Shown here: positions 23,690-35,638 of the stretch, one piece after another
Layout: each line of letters starts with the position of its first letter
Numbering within the stretch: the first letter of the stretch is position 1
DNA from: Utricularia gibba
Lineage: Eukaryota; Streptophyta; Magnoliopsida; Lamiales; Lentibulariaceae
DNA length: 64,000 nt
Reading direction: 5' to 3'
Assembly: GCA_002189035.1 (NCBI GenBank)
Contig: NEEC01000020.1
Span: 868,001 to 932,000 of the forward strand
Notes under the pieces: model-generated
What the model saw: only the letters and a program-made list of their open reading frames with translations
The model's database searches: none
What the model was told of the DNA's origin: nothing
Position numbers and translations under genes: made by a program

Positions 23690-23815
23690 TGTAATTGTTA
23701 TATGAGTGATAGTAGTATAACTGTTGTATTTGGTCTTTATAAATAGACCTCAAAACGTTATATGTACATAAGAATTTTTCTCTATTTTTTCTGTTATGAT
23801 ATCAGAGTAGAGCGA
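23690..23815 (+). mobile_element. Short solo or truncated copia LTR with adjacent primer-binding site
   Basis: A TG-start segment contains a promoter-like TATAAATAGACC (about 23745). It ends ...TCTGTTA at 23796 and is followed at once by TGATATCAGAG, one base from the initiator-Met-tRNA primer-binding site TGGTATCAGAG. This is the layout of an LTR followed by internal DNA. A second LTR or coding region was not seen downstream, so it is a relic. The left limit is uncertain. Confidence 0.5.
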
Positions 23816-24342
23816 AGGTGAGCTTAACGATGCTTGTGGTATTATTATCGAATGAAAGGCTCATGAATGGAAGATGTGTATATAAGCCGACCTGCTCTCC
23901 CTCGATCTATGTAAATCGGTCCCTATGAATTCCCGTCAAATGTATACGTAGCAAGCATGTTTATTTTTACCCATCTATAGTTCATGTACTAAACATGAGT
24001 TGAGAGTTAAACCCACCTTAAATCCCATGAAAACCCCCCAAGCAAACATGTCCCCTTATTTTTGCTTAAGTGTACTGTTTTCGCAGATTCCGGATATTAC
24101 AGCCTTTTCAACAATTTTGATTCCAGGCCCAAATGGCTCCGCCCATACATCTGGCCCCATTAAGCTTATAAAACACTTATTTAATGCTTTTACATAATAC
24201 TATTTCTAAAAAAAAATAACAAACAACCTCTGCGGAGTAGCCATCAAGATTCCTACACTTGCTCTCTGCAACTGCATTTGCAGAGTGAACCAATTCAAAA
24301 CCATGCAGCCAAATGGGGAGGAGCTTCCGGGCTCCCACAGGT
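23816..24342. other. Intergenic and 3' flank of the Aux/IAA gene
   Basis: No recognisable gene. The frame at 24000-24197 has no domain. The part nearest 24342 is the probable 3' untranslated region of the Aux/IAA gene. Confidence 0.4.
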
Positions 24343-25655
24343 TCAGGTCGACTGGTCGACGGACATCGGAGCTGAGAAGAACAAGTAGGTGCGTGAGCGA
24401 TCAAGGACATGATAAACTACTACTCTGTTGCGCTGCTAAGGATGCTTTTGGAGGAATTGCTTACCTACTCCATTGGCATCTGCTCTTTTCATGATACGGA
24501 GTCGCCGAACGGCGTTGAGAAACATGCTGCACATTTGCAGAGCATATGACATCAGTTGCTACTAAGGGAAGCCGCAGAATCAGTAATGAGATGAAAGACT
24601 TACTCCCATGGAACATCTCCAACTAGCATCCAGTCTCCATCTTTGTCTTTGTAGGTTAGAACGTGCTCAGATGTGCCATCGGAAAATCGCGGAGGCCGTC
24701 TTGTAAGAACAGCTTGCACTTCATTTGGTGCTAAGGATTGAAATCACATAATAATGAGCACTTGTCTCAACTCCTCTAGGAAAGAAAACAAAGGAAATGT
24801 TGTCGAACCTGGTGAGTGATGGAGGGGGAACATTTCATCGAGTGACTGAGCTAAAGTATCATAGGAGGTGTGAGCGTTTAAATCCACTTTTCTTCCGATG
24901 GGGATTCCATCCATGGTCACCTTCACGAAAGAAGATGTTTTGAGATGCCCATTTTCATTGGAATCCGCATTAGCTTCAGGACAGCGATTGATCTTAGCCC
25001 CAGCTTCAGGGTTGCTTAGGAAGTCTCTAGTAGAAGATGGCTTAAAATGGTTAGCCGAGCTGTTCAGTCTGCAGGTTCTGATCGGAGGCCATCCAACCAC
25101 CTGCCTGCTTCCAAGAGTAAAATAACACAGAGCTCAATCTCAAAATCATCTCCTCTCATTGCTAACACTAGGGAGATTCAAGCAACAGCCATGGAAGAAG
25201 GGCACTAGAATCCGAGGATCACTATCCCAAATAAGCAACAGAAGAGGACTTCGTACAGGGAACAGTCCGAACATGTAAACAAGGGATAAAAGATTTAAAA
25301 CACACAAAAAACGCATAAGCGCGATTGATTACCGGCCGGGAGGCGAAGAGGGGGGCTCAGCACTCCTTTTCGTGCCGGTTTTCGTGACAGAAGAAGACGA
25401 GGATGAAGAAGAAACTTCAGAATCAAAATCCTTGGTCCTCAGTTTCGCCACATACTGTTCCCAAGAAACAATCCGTTCAGGGGCGGCGACCTTCGCCTCC
25501 ACGCAAGAACCGAGGCTAAGCCCAAGCTCCAACTCCAACCCAGGGTCATCAGCATAAACACAAGACTCCTGAGACCGAATCAACATTTCACAACCTCGCT
25601 TAATCACCGACGACCCAGATGAAATCATCCGGCCAGCCGCGTTATTCCGCATCAA
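24343..25655 (-). CDS. Aux/IAA auxin-response repressor (IAA18/26/28-like group)
   Basis: Aux/IAA proteins bind auxin response factors, recruit TOPLESS, and are degraded through TIR1/AFB when auxin is present. Five exons fit in phase: 25655-25333, 25104-24809, 24730-24604, 24526-24465 and 24371-24343, 278 residues. Visible features are the EAR-type repression motif LELELGLSL (40-48), the degron core [10 protein letters not shown] (108-117) and domain [20 protein letters not shown] (about 167-183). Domain IV carries the acidic OPCA loop [14 protein letters not shown] and the basic RRLRIMKR. The last exon is very short, ending [10 protein letters not shown] Ser run lies between domains I and II. 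The GWPPIR core has Ile where many members have Val. Subgroup placement rests on the domain III wording and is tentative. Confidence 0.92.
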
Positions 25656-28600
25656 GACTGGAATATGAGGGTGGCGGAAGCGAAACCCAGAAGCAGCAAT
25701 GAAAAGGGAAGGGCAGGAATCCTGAACCCGTATTTCTCCTTCTTTTCTAGTGGAGCGGGAAGAAAAGTAGCAAGGAGACTGCAGTGGGGTTGGGGGGCAT
25801 CCTTGTCGGGTTTGTGCCCGTAGACAGATCCATCTAAACTGGGTCCCACATGCCCCTCATCTCATCTCTTTCACTTGCATTTGGTTGCTTCTGCCCCCTC
25901 AATTAATAATTCAACCTAATTTATAAATCTCTACCATTTTCATTAAACTTAATTTATTTTATTATAAATTAAATTAATGAATGATATATGTATCATTACA
26001 TAATGATAAACATTACCGTCGATGTAAATAGTTTAATCTCTTAATTTTTAAAATTATTTTATAGATCCATCTAACTTATTTTTTTGTAAATATTTTGTTC
26101 TTATATCTATGAAATTATATATTTAATTTCTCATATTATCAAAATTAACCGATTTTAATTCTAACATTGTTATAATAGTCATCGTTGTAAATAATATTCA
26201 TAATTTCCATTTCCTAGCTGCTAATAATATTATCCTCGTCAAAATCAAAAAATCACGAGACATGAAGCAATATAATCCTAAAAAGACATTTCGATTCATA
26301 GAATTTCATATGCAAATACGAAAAATTTTAACATAAAATTTTGTTAGGTATAAAACCAGAGTTGATTCACGATATTCTAAACCAATTTATTTTTTAAAAA
26401 AATTGAAAATTATTTGTATCTTTATTACATGGTTTTGATAACTTAATGCATTTTTTTTACAATTTTGAAAATTGAAAATTAAAATTTTTGTACTAATCAA
26501 AACTTGAGATACATTTTTTGTAATTTTCTCAATAATAATAATAATAATAGAAAAGAGTTGAAAAAAGTGTGATTGTATGCGGACTTTGGTGTGAATGACA
26601 AGCCGACAGCGCGTGGGTCCCCCTGCTCCAAGGAAGATTCCTAGATGTGCATCACGTTCCCACCGATTTTGAAAATATTACTCATAATAAAATAATAATG
26701 ATGATGATGAGGATGTAATAACGAGGGGGGCGGGTGTCGTTACAAAAGCAAACAGACGCCATCTGGCGCCGTGGAGAAATGGTCGTACCCGTACCAAAGC
26801 TGTCACACGCTCCACTAATATATCTTTATTAATAATATTAAAATAGGATTTTCGGGTAATAAATAGGGAAAGAAGGACCACGGACAATGTGAGGTAATAA
26901 AATATCGCTGCAATGGTCTCTTCCTGGACCACCCACGTTAAACCCCAACGGAAAAATATTGGCCACTTTTTTTTTTTTTTCTAGGGAAGTTTTGACAGAT
27001 TATATATTTAAATTATTAGAGAAATACAATTGTGTGATTAAAGTTGAAATTGTGTTTGGTATGTATGTTTTGAAATTATTTATTGAAAATGATATATTTT
27101 TATTATATATGTATTTGCAATAGATTGATTGTAATTTGTAAATGTACAAAATTATCAAAAAATAAATAAATAAATGTCTTCATAGAAAATTAATTATTTG
27201 AATTTTCTTAAAAAATGATTCGAAGAAAACCAATAATCATAAGAAAAAATGGGTTTTAAAATAATATAAAAATAACTTTAAATCAAAATTCCATCTTACT
27301 AAAACTTACCCTTATCTGTACATATTAAAGATTGACTCGCTTGCTCAAGTGCAAGAGGTTTTATTATAAAGTAATATTATTTGTAATCATTAGAGTATAG
27401 TTTCTTATTTTGTGAAATTATATAATTAACTTCATCATCAAAATCATTTTAACTCCTATAATGACTCATGTTTTTACTATATTCGATCCTAATCTTTTAG
27501 AACTCACACTATTGTAGACAAATTAGTCCAAATATATCTTGACAATAATGTTCGATTGAATCCTTCTACTTATTAATTTTAGGTCAATCTTGAATTTTTT
27601 TATATTACCTTAGAGTTTTTGGTACTCAAAAGTATGATGAATAAGAAAATATTGTAAAAAACAAAATTAAACTTCAAATTAAATATTGGAAACATAGTAT
27701 AATAGTCATATGCATAAGGATTTATGTGAACTATAGTGCTCATGCTCACATGCTCAATTTTAATATAGAAAATTAATGAAAAATGAAAAGAAATAAAACC
27801 AAAAGATGTTGCTAGACGGACCCAAAGATTTTAGAACTGAACAACTTGATGCTTAGGTACTTTGGGGAGATCTAATTAGTTTTTTAATAGATTTATATTA
27901 TGTATTTTATCTAAATCTTTTAAAATAAAATTCAAATCATTTATTTTATCCAAAATTCTCTTAATTGAGTCTTTATCTGCATAACTCTTTTATCTCCACC
28001 AAGATCATCTCTATTTTTATTTAATTTAGATCGAAATATTTATCATGGAAAAATAATTTACTTCAAAAATATCAACTTAATACAAATAATATAAAATATT
28101 TTAAAACATAGGAAAAAAATTAAACAAAAATAGATCAAAAAATGATGTAAAAAATTATTACAAACCACAAATATAATTGACATAAAATCAATTATCATAG
28201 ATAAAAAAGATAAATGAAAACATTGTTTAATTAAAACAATTCGCATGAGAGAAATTTTACAAACATAATTGGAAGAGTTAAGCAAATATTTTACAAATTA
28301 CATACTTATTGAAATAACATGTTTATTAAATATACATCATTTTTAACACATGTATGTTTCAAACAAAATTACCAAATATGACTTAATACCAATCATGATT
28401 CTGCTTGCTATATTAGAAAATCAGTGGCTTATATGAAGTGTCTGAAATAAGCAAGTGTTTATTTAATTTCAAGAATTTTATATATTCGAAAATAAATACC
28501 CTTTAAAGGGGTTTAATTTTTTGTAGACATACCTTTTTTCATACCAAAATTCACATTTTCTGAAAGTTGGGCAAAAAGTGGATAAAAGGAAAAGAAGAGT

Positions 28601-29800
28601 AATAAATGAATTGAGTGGAAGTCTAGTCATGTATTTAAGATGCATAGGTTGTCCAAAAAAGTTTGGTATTATTTTTAAATTATTAGAGTATAAAATATTT
28701 GCCTTTTGATTATTTTGTATTGATTGACAATTGGAATCATTGACTCGTGACATCAAATTCATTATTGATGTGGTCGAGAACGGGAGTTAATTCAATTATT
28801 GATTCTCTATAATATATACAATAATTTTCTTTCAAAAATTATTTGTAAAATACTTGTACTTTAAGTTTAGTATTATTTTATTGATTACAGTAATAATAAA
28901 CATATTAATATTTTTTATTAATTAAAATTAATAATTTAAAATATTGGTAACAAATGAATTGACGTTTTAAACAAATAAAAAAATGAAGATTTTTTTAAAG
29001 GGCATAAATCGAAATTCACATTTCACTTTTTAAATTTTGAAAACCTATAATGCGTTAGATAAAAATTTGTAGTAGTACTCTTGTTTAAAAATTTAATACA
29101 ATTGAATATATTTAAATTTAAATAAATTTATAATTTTTTGATGGAAAAATTTATTTCTACAAATAATCAAATTTATAGTGATTTTTTGTTTCTAGTATTT
29201 GGGTTCTTGCAGAAAGGAAAGAACATAATGTTATAGATCAAAAAATTGGAAAATAAAAAATACTGTTTAAATGAGAAATAATTTCCACCATGAATTTGCT
29301 AAATTATAAAATGACGTTTGAATGGAATTTTCTAGACCCTAGGGGTTTGATAGAGAAGAATGTATTGATTTTATTTGGATATAAAATATATCATATTTAT
29401 TTTATAGCCATTATTTATTTAAATCCTACTTTGGTACAAATCTATGATTTCTCAGGCTGACGGGTTTTACTCAAACCCATTATATTGATAGATTTTTTAG
29501 TATCTAAGCTTTAAATAATTGATTTGGATCTTATAAACCTTTTTTATTTATAATATTATTTAATATTATTCTTCTCTTAATAAAATCTCAAACCATTATC
29601 TCAATAGCCTATTTTGTACTGACATCTCGGTGATAATACACATTTTTCCTGAAATTCATAATGCAAAATAGTTATATTTTATTATGGTTTAGGTTAGATA
29701 AATGCGGTTTTTCATACTTTAGTGTTGTTTATGTTAATCCTATGTGATTATGTTGAAAAGTGAACTAAATCTTTGATTTAGTCCACAACTCTTATTACTA
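25656..29800. other. Long AT-rich intergenic stretch, no gene recognised
   Basis: The DNA is very AT-rich with homopolymer and short tandem runs (for example ATA repeats near 26530 and ATG repeats near 26697-26715). Minus-strand frames at 26678-26932, 28058-28285 and 28478-28762 show no domain. The first 150 bp are the likely Aux/IAA leader and promoter. Confidence 0.5.
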
Positions 29801-29809
29801 ATGTTTCAG

Positions 29810-31070
29810 TAAGTTCAACAGGGAGATGAGCCGAAAATCAGACTTGCAAACATGTAAAACAAGCAAAAAAGGGGCGCAAAATCCGGAGAAGGACAAAGAG
29901 CACTGTTCTGCTGCCACCGCAGTCTGCAAGTTTAGGCCGGGAACAGTACTGGCGGACAGCAACAGTGCAATGGAGTGAAGGAAAGGGGAAATTTATTTTC
30001 GAAAAAAGGAAAGAGCACGAAGTGAAGCGACCGGGGGGGACGCAAGGGGTCTTCTTCCCCAACGCGAAAAACCAACCAGAAGGGGGAAGAAACGCCTTCA
30101 TCACCTAGAAAAGCACCGGAGCCCAGTTCAGCGCTACTGTTCCGGGCTGTGAACAGTAGCTAACGGGCGGAAGAACAATCTTTATTTACTTTCTAGTTTT
30201 CTGAACATTTCGACTTTATGCATTTTACTTGTTTACAATGTTTCTACCATTTTGGCCAACTTATATGAATGAAATCGTGTTTTATTTCCAAAGCATGAGT
30301 GGCTAGAGTCTTAGGAATGCCTTAAGGAGAAGTGGGTGGTATGTGCTTAGGTTGATGATGAAATTTAGTTGTCTTCCTTAACTTTTGTTTTTAACAAACC
30401 ATGGGTAGACCTAAGGAGGGGAGTAAGTAGTTTCACAACTTAGATGGTTGATTTAGAGGTAGACCAACAAATCAAGATAGGATCAGTCGGTGTTAGTCCA
30501 AGGTAGAACCAATAGAACCGGGTAGACCTAGTTCTATATGCCTTGCATGCGGGTAGATCTAATTGCAATGTTGGTTATGATATTGGGGACTAGCCTAAGC
30601 CAAAAATATGATGAATGACCTGGGTAGACTTAGGTTATTTGAAGTTGTGAGTGTAGTAAGATAATAAATTAAGTTAGGAAGCTTAACATAACACCACCCG
30701 CAGATCCTTAAGACGTCATCGTGTTAGTCTGAGTCAAACCAGTACTTGTTACCTTAGCGTAGAAACCTCATACTGCTTACCCACCTTATTTACTGAGCTT
30801 GTTTACCACTATTAGTTCGAGCTTAGACTAAGACCTACTGTTATCCGAAATCTTGCACCTACTAAAATACTTAGCAAGCACAAGCTCTTCGTGATTGACC
30901 CCTGACATCCACTATACAAGTTTTCAAATTTGTATTTTGTGTAGATTAGGGATTATAAATTTATTTGATACGGATTTTCTATTTTTATTGCAACGATATT
31001 AGGAAAATTTCCGTTTATCACTCGGGTTCGTGTATGTGAAGTTTTTGAATTTTTTAATGCATTCAATAAA
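29810..31070. mobile_element. Probable non-coding relic of a Ty3/gypsy (Athila/Tat-like) retrotransposon
   Basis: A G+C-richer island (29830-30180) with repeated AACAGTA/AACAGTG words is followed by CATGAGTGGCTAGAGTCTTAGG and then repeated 'GGTAGACCTA' words. It ends with TTGACCCCTGACATCC-ACTATACAAG-like sequence. This order resembles the non-coding 3' part of Athila/Tat elements. No coding domain or LTR pair was found in the window, so the call is tentative. Confidence 0.35.
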
Positions 31071-33569
31071 AGGAAACCTTGAATTCATCTTTTTATGTTG
31101 TTTTGATTAGTTTTTTTGAATTATGTGAATTATATTCTGAAAAAATATTAAATTTCTTACCTATATCTTTTGCGGATAACATTATGGATGATAATATTAA
31201 AAAAGAAGCTATGGTTTTTATTGTTGTTAGAATCGTTGCATTGAATTTGCTATTTATGAAGTATGTTGTTGAATAATATTAAAAAAAATAGATAGAGATA
31301 ATTTATATAGAAGACTTAGGAATGGAAAAGTATTTTAGTATTTATTAAAGATACTAAAATAGAATATATTCCAGTATTTGAGTATTTGAGTATTTTGGTA
31401 CATTGAAATAGAATTTAAGATATTAAATTTATTTGAGTTTAAACAAAAAAATCTAGAATAATCATTTTTTTACATAAAATTGACATTAGGTAAAGTAATG
31501 AGAGGTTATGATTTTAAATCTATGTGCGATTAAAAAAACTTTCGTAATCTCGAATTCATTTAAACATATGAATTAAGTAAACATCTGAGTTAATTGTTTG
31601 CAGTGTCTATAGTGGCAATCGTGTGTGTTCCCACGTCAATCATCAACAGGGGCACTACGTGACATCTCTAAAACTTATGGGTTTGCCATATTTTCATTAA
31701 CCGTTGGTGGCATATCCAGACCACATTCTTCTTTTTCCTCGCGTTTAAAGGACGAAGGATCTTAATCAGATGAAAAAATGGAAAATTCCAAGGAAAAATT
31801 CATCAGATGTCTGGTTGTAAAATCAGAGATCTTGTGATAATATCTCATATTGATTATCGATATGAGAATAAATATACTTACATTGAGAGATAATTCTGTT
31901 TTCTATGAGACATCTTTCTTAAAAAAATTGTAAAATCGTGAGAATTAGATACTCAAAATCGATCATATTATACAAAAAGAAGGTGGATCATGACATGGGT
32001 CATTGCTGCATCTGACAGATCTCTTTCATTGGGCATCTTTCTTTCATCTTTGGTTTAATGAATACCGTGTTTGGGATTTACTAGGCATTCATTTCTATGG
32101 ATCTATTCTAATGATCGATTACAAGCTGTGTCGTTGTGCTTCTAGCAAGCACTAGTGCTCTGTTCACAATTCGAGCACTCATAATGCATCGTCTGGGTAC
32201 TCATCTCTTGGTCACCATTTGAGTATTTGCCCTAAGTCATACACCTATAGGCATTCGAGTCTTTAGTGGTTAATAAATGAAAATTTTGTATCATTACAAA
32301 ATCATGAAATTTTTTTAAGTTATATTCTATTCTAAATATAAATCAAAACAAGATGCATAGTAATTTTTCAGTTGAACTCAAAGAATTAGTGTTTGTGATG
32401 TGATAATTTGATGTATTTCTGAATGTCAAAATTGATAATAATTCTTAATTAAAATCAATAGCAAAAACACAAAATTAAAAGTAAAATGAAGCAATTCTGA
32501 ATTTTAAATTCATCAAATGTAAACTATGGATATCTAAGGTAATCTAAACCTATCAAATCAATTTTTATAATATTTTTAAAGTTTTCTATACCTCATTGTA
32601 CTTAAGTTAATTGTTTTGTAAGATAAAAAAGATTTGCTCTACTTGATCCTATTAGTTTCTATTCAATAAAATCTATCAATGTATTCACATTTTAATGTTT
32701 TGATCAATCTATAAGTTGAGTTTTTTAAATTGTGTATTTTTTTCCCTATTAAATCTATAATAGAATATTGAGAAAAATTCAAATAACACTTTCAAATTTT
32801 GAACCTATACTAAACTAACCCACAACCCCTCTTATCTTTAAGATATCATATTAAAATCTAGTCATTTATATAAAAATAAGATAAGATAATTTCATAGAAA
32901 ACAGAAATAAGTTCCTAGTAATAGTTAAGAAAGCAAAACGCATAAAAAATAATAAAATACTAAAACCCTTCAAATGAAAATAAGTTAAATTCAACCTTCT
33001 CAATAATATTTACATATTGAATTTACCAGGCAATAGTTATCTGGATCTTTGCCTTGTTGAAGTTTCTTGTTGTTCTTTCATCTTTTTATTCATCTCTTCT
33101 TATTTTCTAATATTTGGTATATGTTATGTATATCCCTCTTTCTTGTAAATCATTTTTTTTTGCTTATAAAATATTCTTGATGGGTATGTAAAAATATCTC
33201 CTCACTTTTCTTCTTTTTCTTTTCCCATTACCATGGCATACCTTATCCCTCCTCCCTCTTTTCATCTTTTTATGGTATTGTGAATTTAAGATCTTCTTTT
33301 CATTTATTTTGGTTGTTACCGTTTCATACTGAGATTACTTTGCTTGGACTTGTCCACTCATTTTACCCATTGTACCCTTGCATTGTGTTGTAGGCAATCA
33401 ATTTTAAATGTAGAAATTGATTTGATAAGTTAAAAATACTAAGAAAATATATCTTATCAAATTATACTACAAAAGAATTCACAAAGAATTATATAAAATT
33501 TTATTATCACTCATACATGCTTTTTTTTTTCAAATTCATAAAGAAATATAAAATTCATAGAGATAAAAA
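31071..33569. other. Intergenic, no gene recognised
   Basis: AT-rich. A short plus frame at 31079-31276 has no recognisable domain. Confidence 0.45.
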
Positions 33570-33965
33570 ACAAATACTAATCTGCATAAGATGATGATGA
33601 ATAACTTATTGAGTTATGCTGCAAGATTAATATTTCAATACCAAAATCAGATATGTTGGGGTTCATAATAAACGAGATATTTATTGAATCACTAACATTA
33701 ATATAATTTATAGTGGAGGAATTGGTGTTATAGAACTTGACATATAATTGAACATTATCGTAATCCACTTTGATTCTTATCTCACTTTAAATAGTCTCCA
33801 ATAACATATTCCAGAAAATATTTCGTTTCACTGTCAAAATTTTCATCGGTTTCGAAGCATACACATGGTGAACTGATGAATCATCCAATATTGGCCCTAT
33901 AACATAGAATTTCATTGTAGTTTTGGCCATTGGTTCGAGCATCCGATAACTGAATGAGAAGTTTG
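33570..33965 (-). pseudogene. Possible N-terminal fragment of a second MULE transposase
   Basis: Two minus-strand frames join across one stop. They read MAKTTMKFYVIGPILDDSS..., then ILTVKRNIFWNMLLETI, then a segment with VDYDNVQLYVKFYNTN and SDSINISFIMN. The succession of a hydrophobic start, a 'KRNISW..LL..I' step, a Leu/Val-Lys strand and a final acidic '(D)(D)xDxxFxM'-like strand resembles the N-terminal PB1-like domain of MuDR-type transposases. No catalytic or SWIM domain follows in the window. Confidence 0.3.
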
Positions 33966-35100
33966 AATTGGAGATGGAGAAAACAAGAAAAATGAAAGAA
34001 GAGGAATCACAATAGCATTGATAGGAATATCGGAGGAGGTGGGGAGGGGGGAGATAAGATAGTAAGAAATAAATTTGAAATCTTAAAACCACTAAAGAGA
34101 AAGACAAAAAGAAGGAATTGATATATGAGAAGGGATATACAGCTATATTCAATTTTAATAAAGGTTTCGTTGATAAAATAATTTTATAATTCAATTCATT
34201 ACTATTCATCTTCACTACATTGAAAAGATTCTATTGCAACACTAGTACACCTACGGAACACATGTATTTTATTAACATTTATATTAACTTAGACATTTTA
34301 TTAATACATATTTTTTAAAAATGTATTTTGGTAACCAAGCTCAAATTGTAAAACATCTTCCTATGCAAAATCATGTGGAATTCATCTATTATGCATATTT
34401 AACATAAATTTAGGATGATTAGTTAAAGCATATGTGCCAAATTTGTTTACAAAATATTCAAAGTGTCATAGTTTTTATTGCGATTGCAAAGTGTTACAAA
34501 CAATATGATTAGAAACATGGAATTTACAAGATGTTCTGAACATAGTGTGATTGTAGGGTATTTGATTTCTTAATCAAATGTGATTTGAGGTGTTACATTT
34601 CTTCATTGAGAATGATACTTTGTTTTTTATTTTATTGCTTTTGGATTGCATGATATGATACTATAAGGTACAGTCCAAAGTATGCTTTTGTTAGACATAG
34701 ATAATTGTGATCTTAGTATTGGTGGAAAAGATCTTGGTGAAAAAATTGTGGTAGTGAAATGAATAAAATAAATTAGATACATAGATTTTTTAAGAATTAA
34801 TTTTGTCAAATGTAAAAATAATTTGAAATGATTATATCAATTGTTTTAAACAATAAAATTATGTAAATAATAGATTATAGATACCAAATTATCAGGAATC
34901 AATTCTGACAATTTGTTGAACAGTGGAAATGAATTTGACCACTTTTTTTCAAATAGTAAAAATTAATTATGTGAAAAGTTTAAAATATTGGAGATAAAAA
35001 TAATTTTTGAGGAGTATTTTTGGGATCTCAAACTATCTAAACTTTGGATACAAATGAAAATTGTCCAATATAAAACTTTTGTGCATTGAAAAAAAAAAAA
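33966..35100. other. Intergenic, no gene recognised
   Basis: AT-rich with short frames only. It ends in a 16-base A run just before the transcribed region of the SUVR-type gene. Confidence 0.45.
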
Positions 35101-35109
35101 AAAAACTTT

Positions 35110-35327
35110 AAACTGCAAGAGGCGCTGGTACCGAAGCGTCAGTCACAGCCCTGGTTCAGGGATTCCGATTCGGGTTGCTGGATGAAATCATAGTTGCGGA
35201 ACCCGACCACAAGATTGTGGAAGAGTAACCCTGATGTCTTCCTCATCGATTCGGTTGTTTACCGGCGTTCCAAGGGAACTCATTCCCAACCATGGCTGCT
35301 GAAACGTGCTAAATCATTTCGTTCAAG
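35110..35327 (+). other. Probable 5' untranslated exon of the SUVR-type gene
   Basis: A GC-richer stretch ends TTCAAG|GTATTC at 35327/35328. A good acceptor (ATTTCAG at 35601-35607) lies 31 bp before the ATG at 35639. A leader intron of about 280 bp is inferred. The frame at 35194-35433 shows no domain and crosses the proposed donor. Confidence 0.45.
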
Positions 35328-35638
35328 GTATTCTTTTGCCGGACAGCCCCTTTCGTTACACCTCTCGATAGTGCTGGTGGGAGTGTCTTCAGATTTTTTT
35401 CTCGGATTTTCTCAAGGTGCGGTGTTCTTCTGAGGCATGAGTTTTTTGTTATTATGTATCACTGCTATTGCTTCTCGGTTTCGCACCTTTCTACTGTGCA
35501 TGCCTATTTCAGTGATTTTCACCTATTTTGTTGTCCATTCTGGAAGTGTTTAATAACGGTACTCTATCTGTGTTTCTTTCTGCTTGATGAAACAATGTAA
35601 ATTTCAGGAAGACAGAATCTATAACGAAGTTCGCTCAA

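Noticed and set aside
24000-24197. Open frame near the Aux/IAA gene as a small gene
   Set aside because: No domain, no splice context, and composition like its surroundings.
29838-30104. 88-codon minus-strand frame with Cys/Phe-rich product
   Set aside because: It lies within the GC-rich part of a probable gypsy relic and has no domain.
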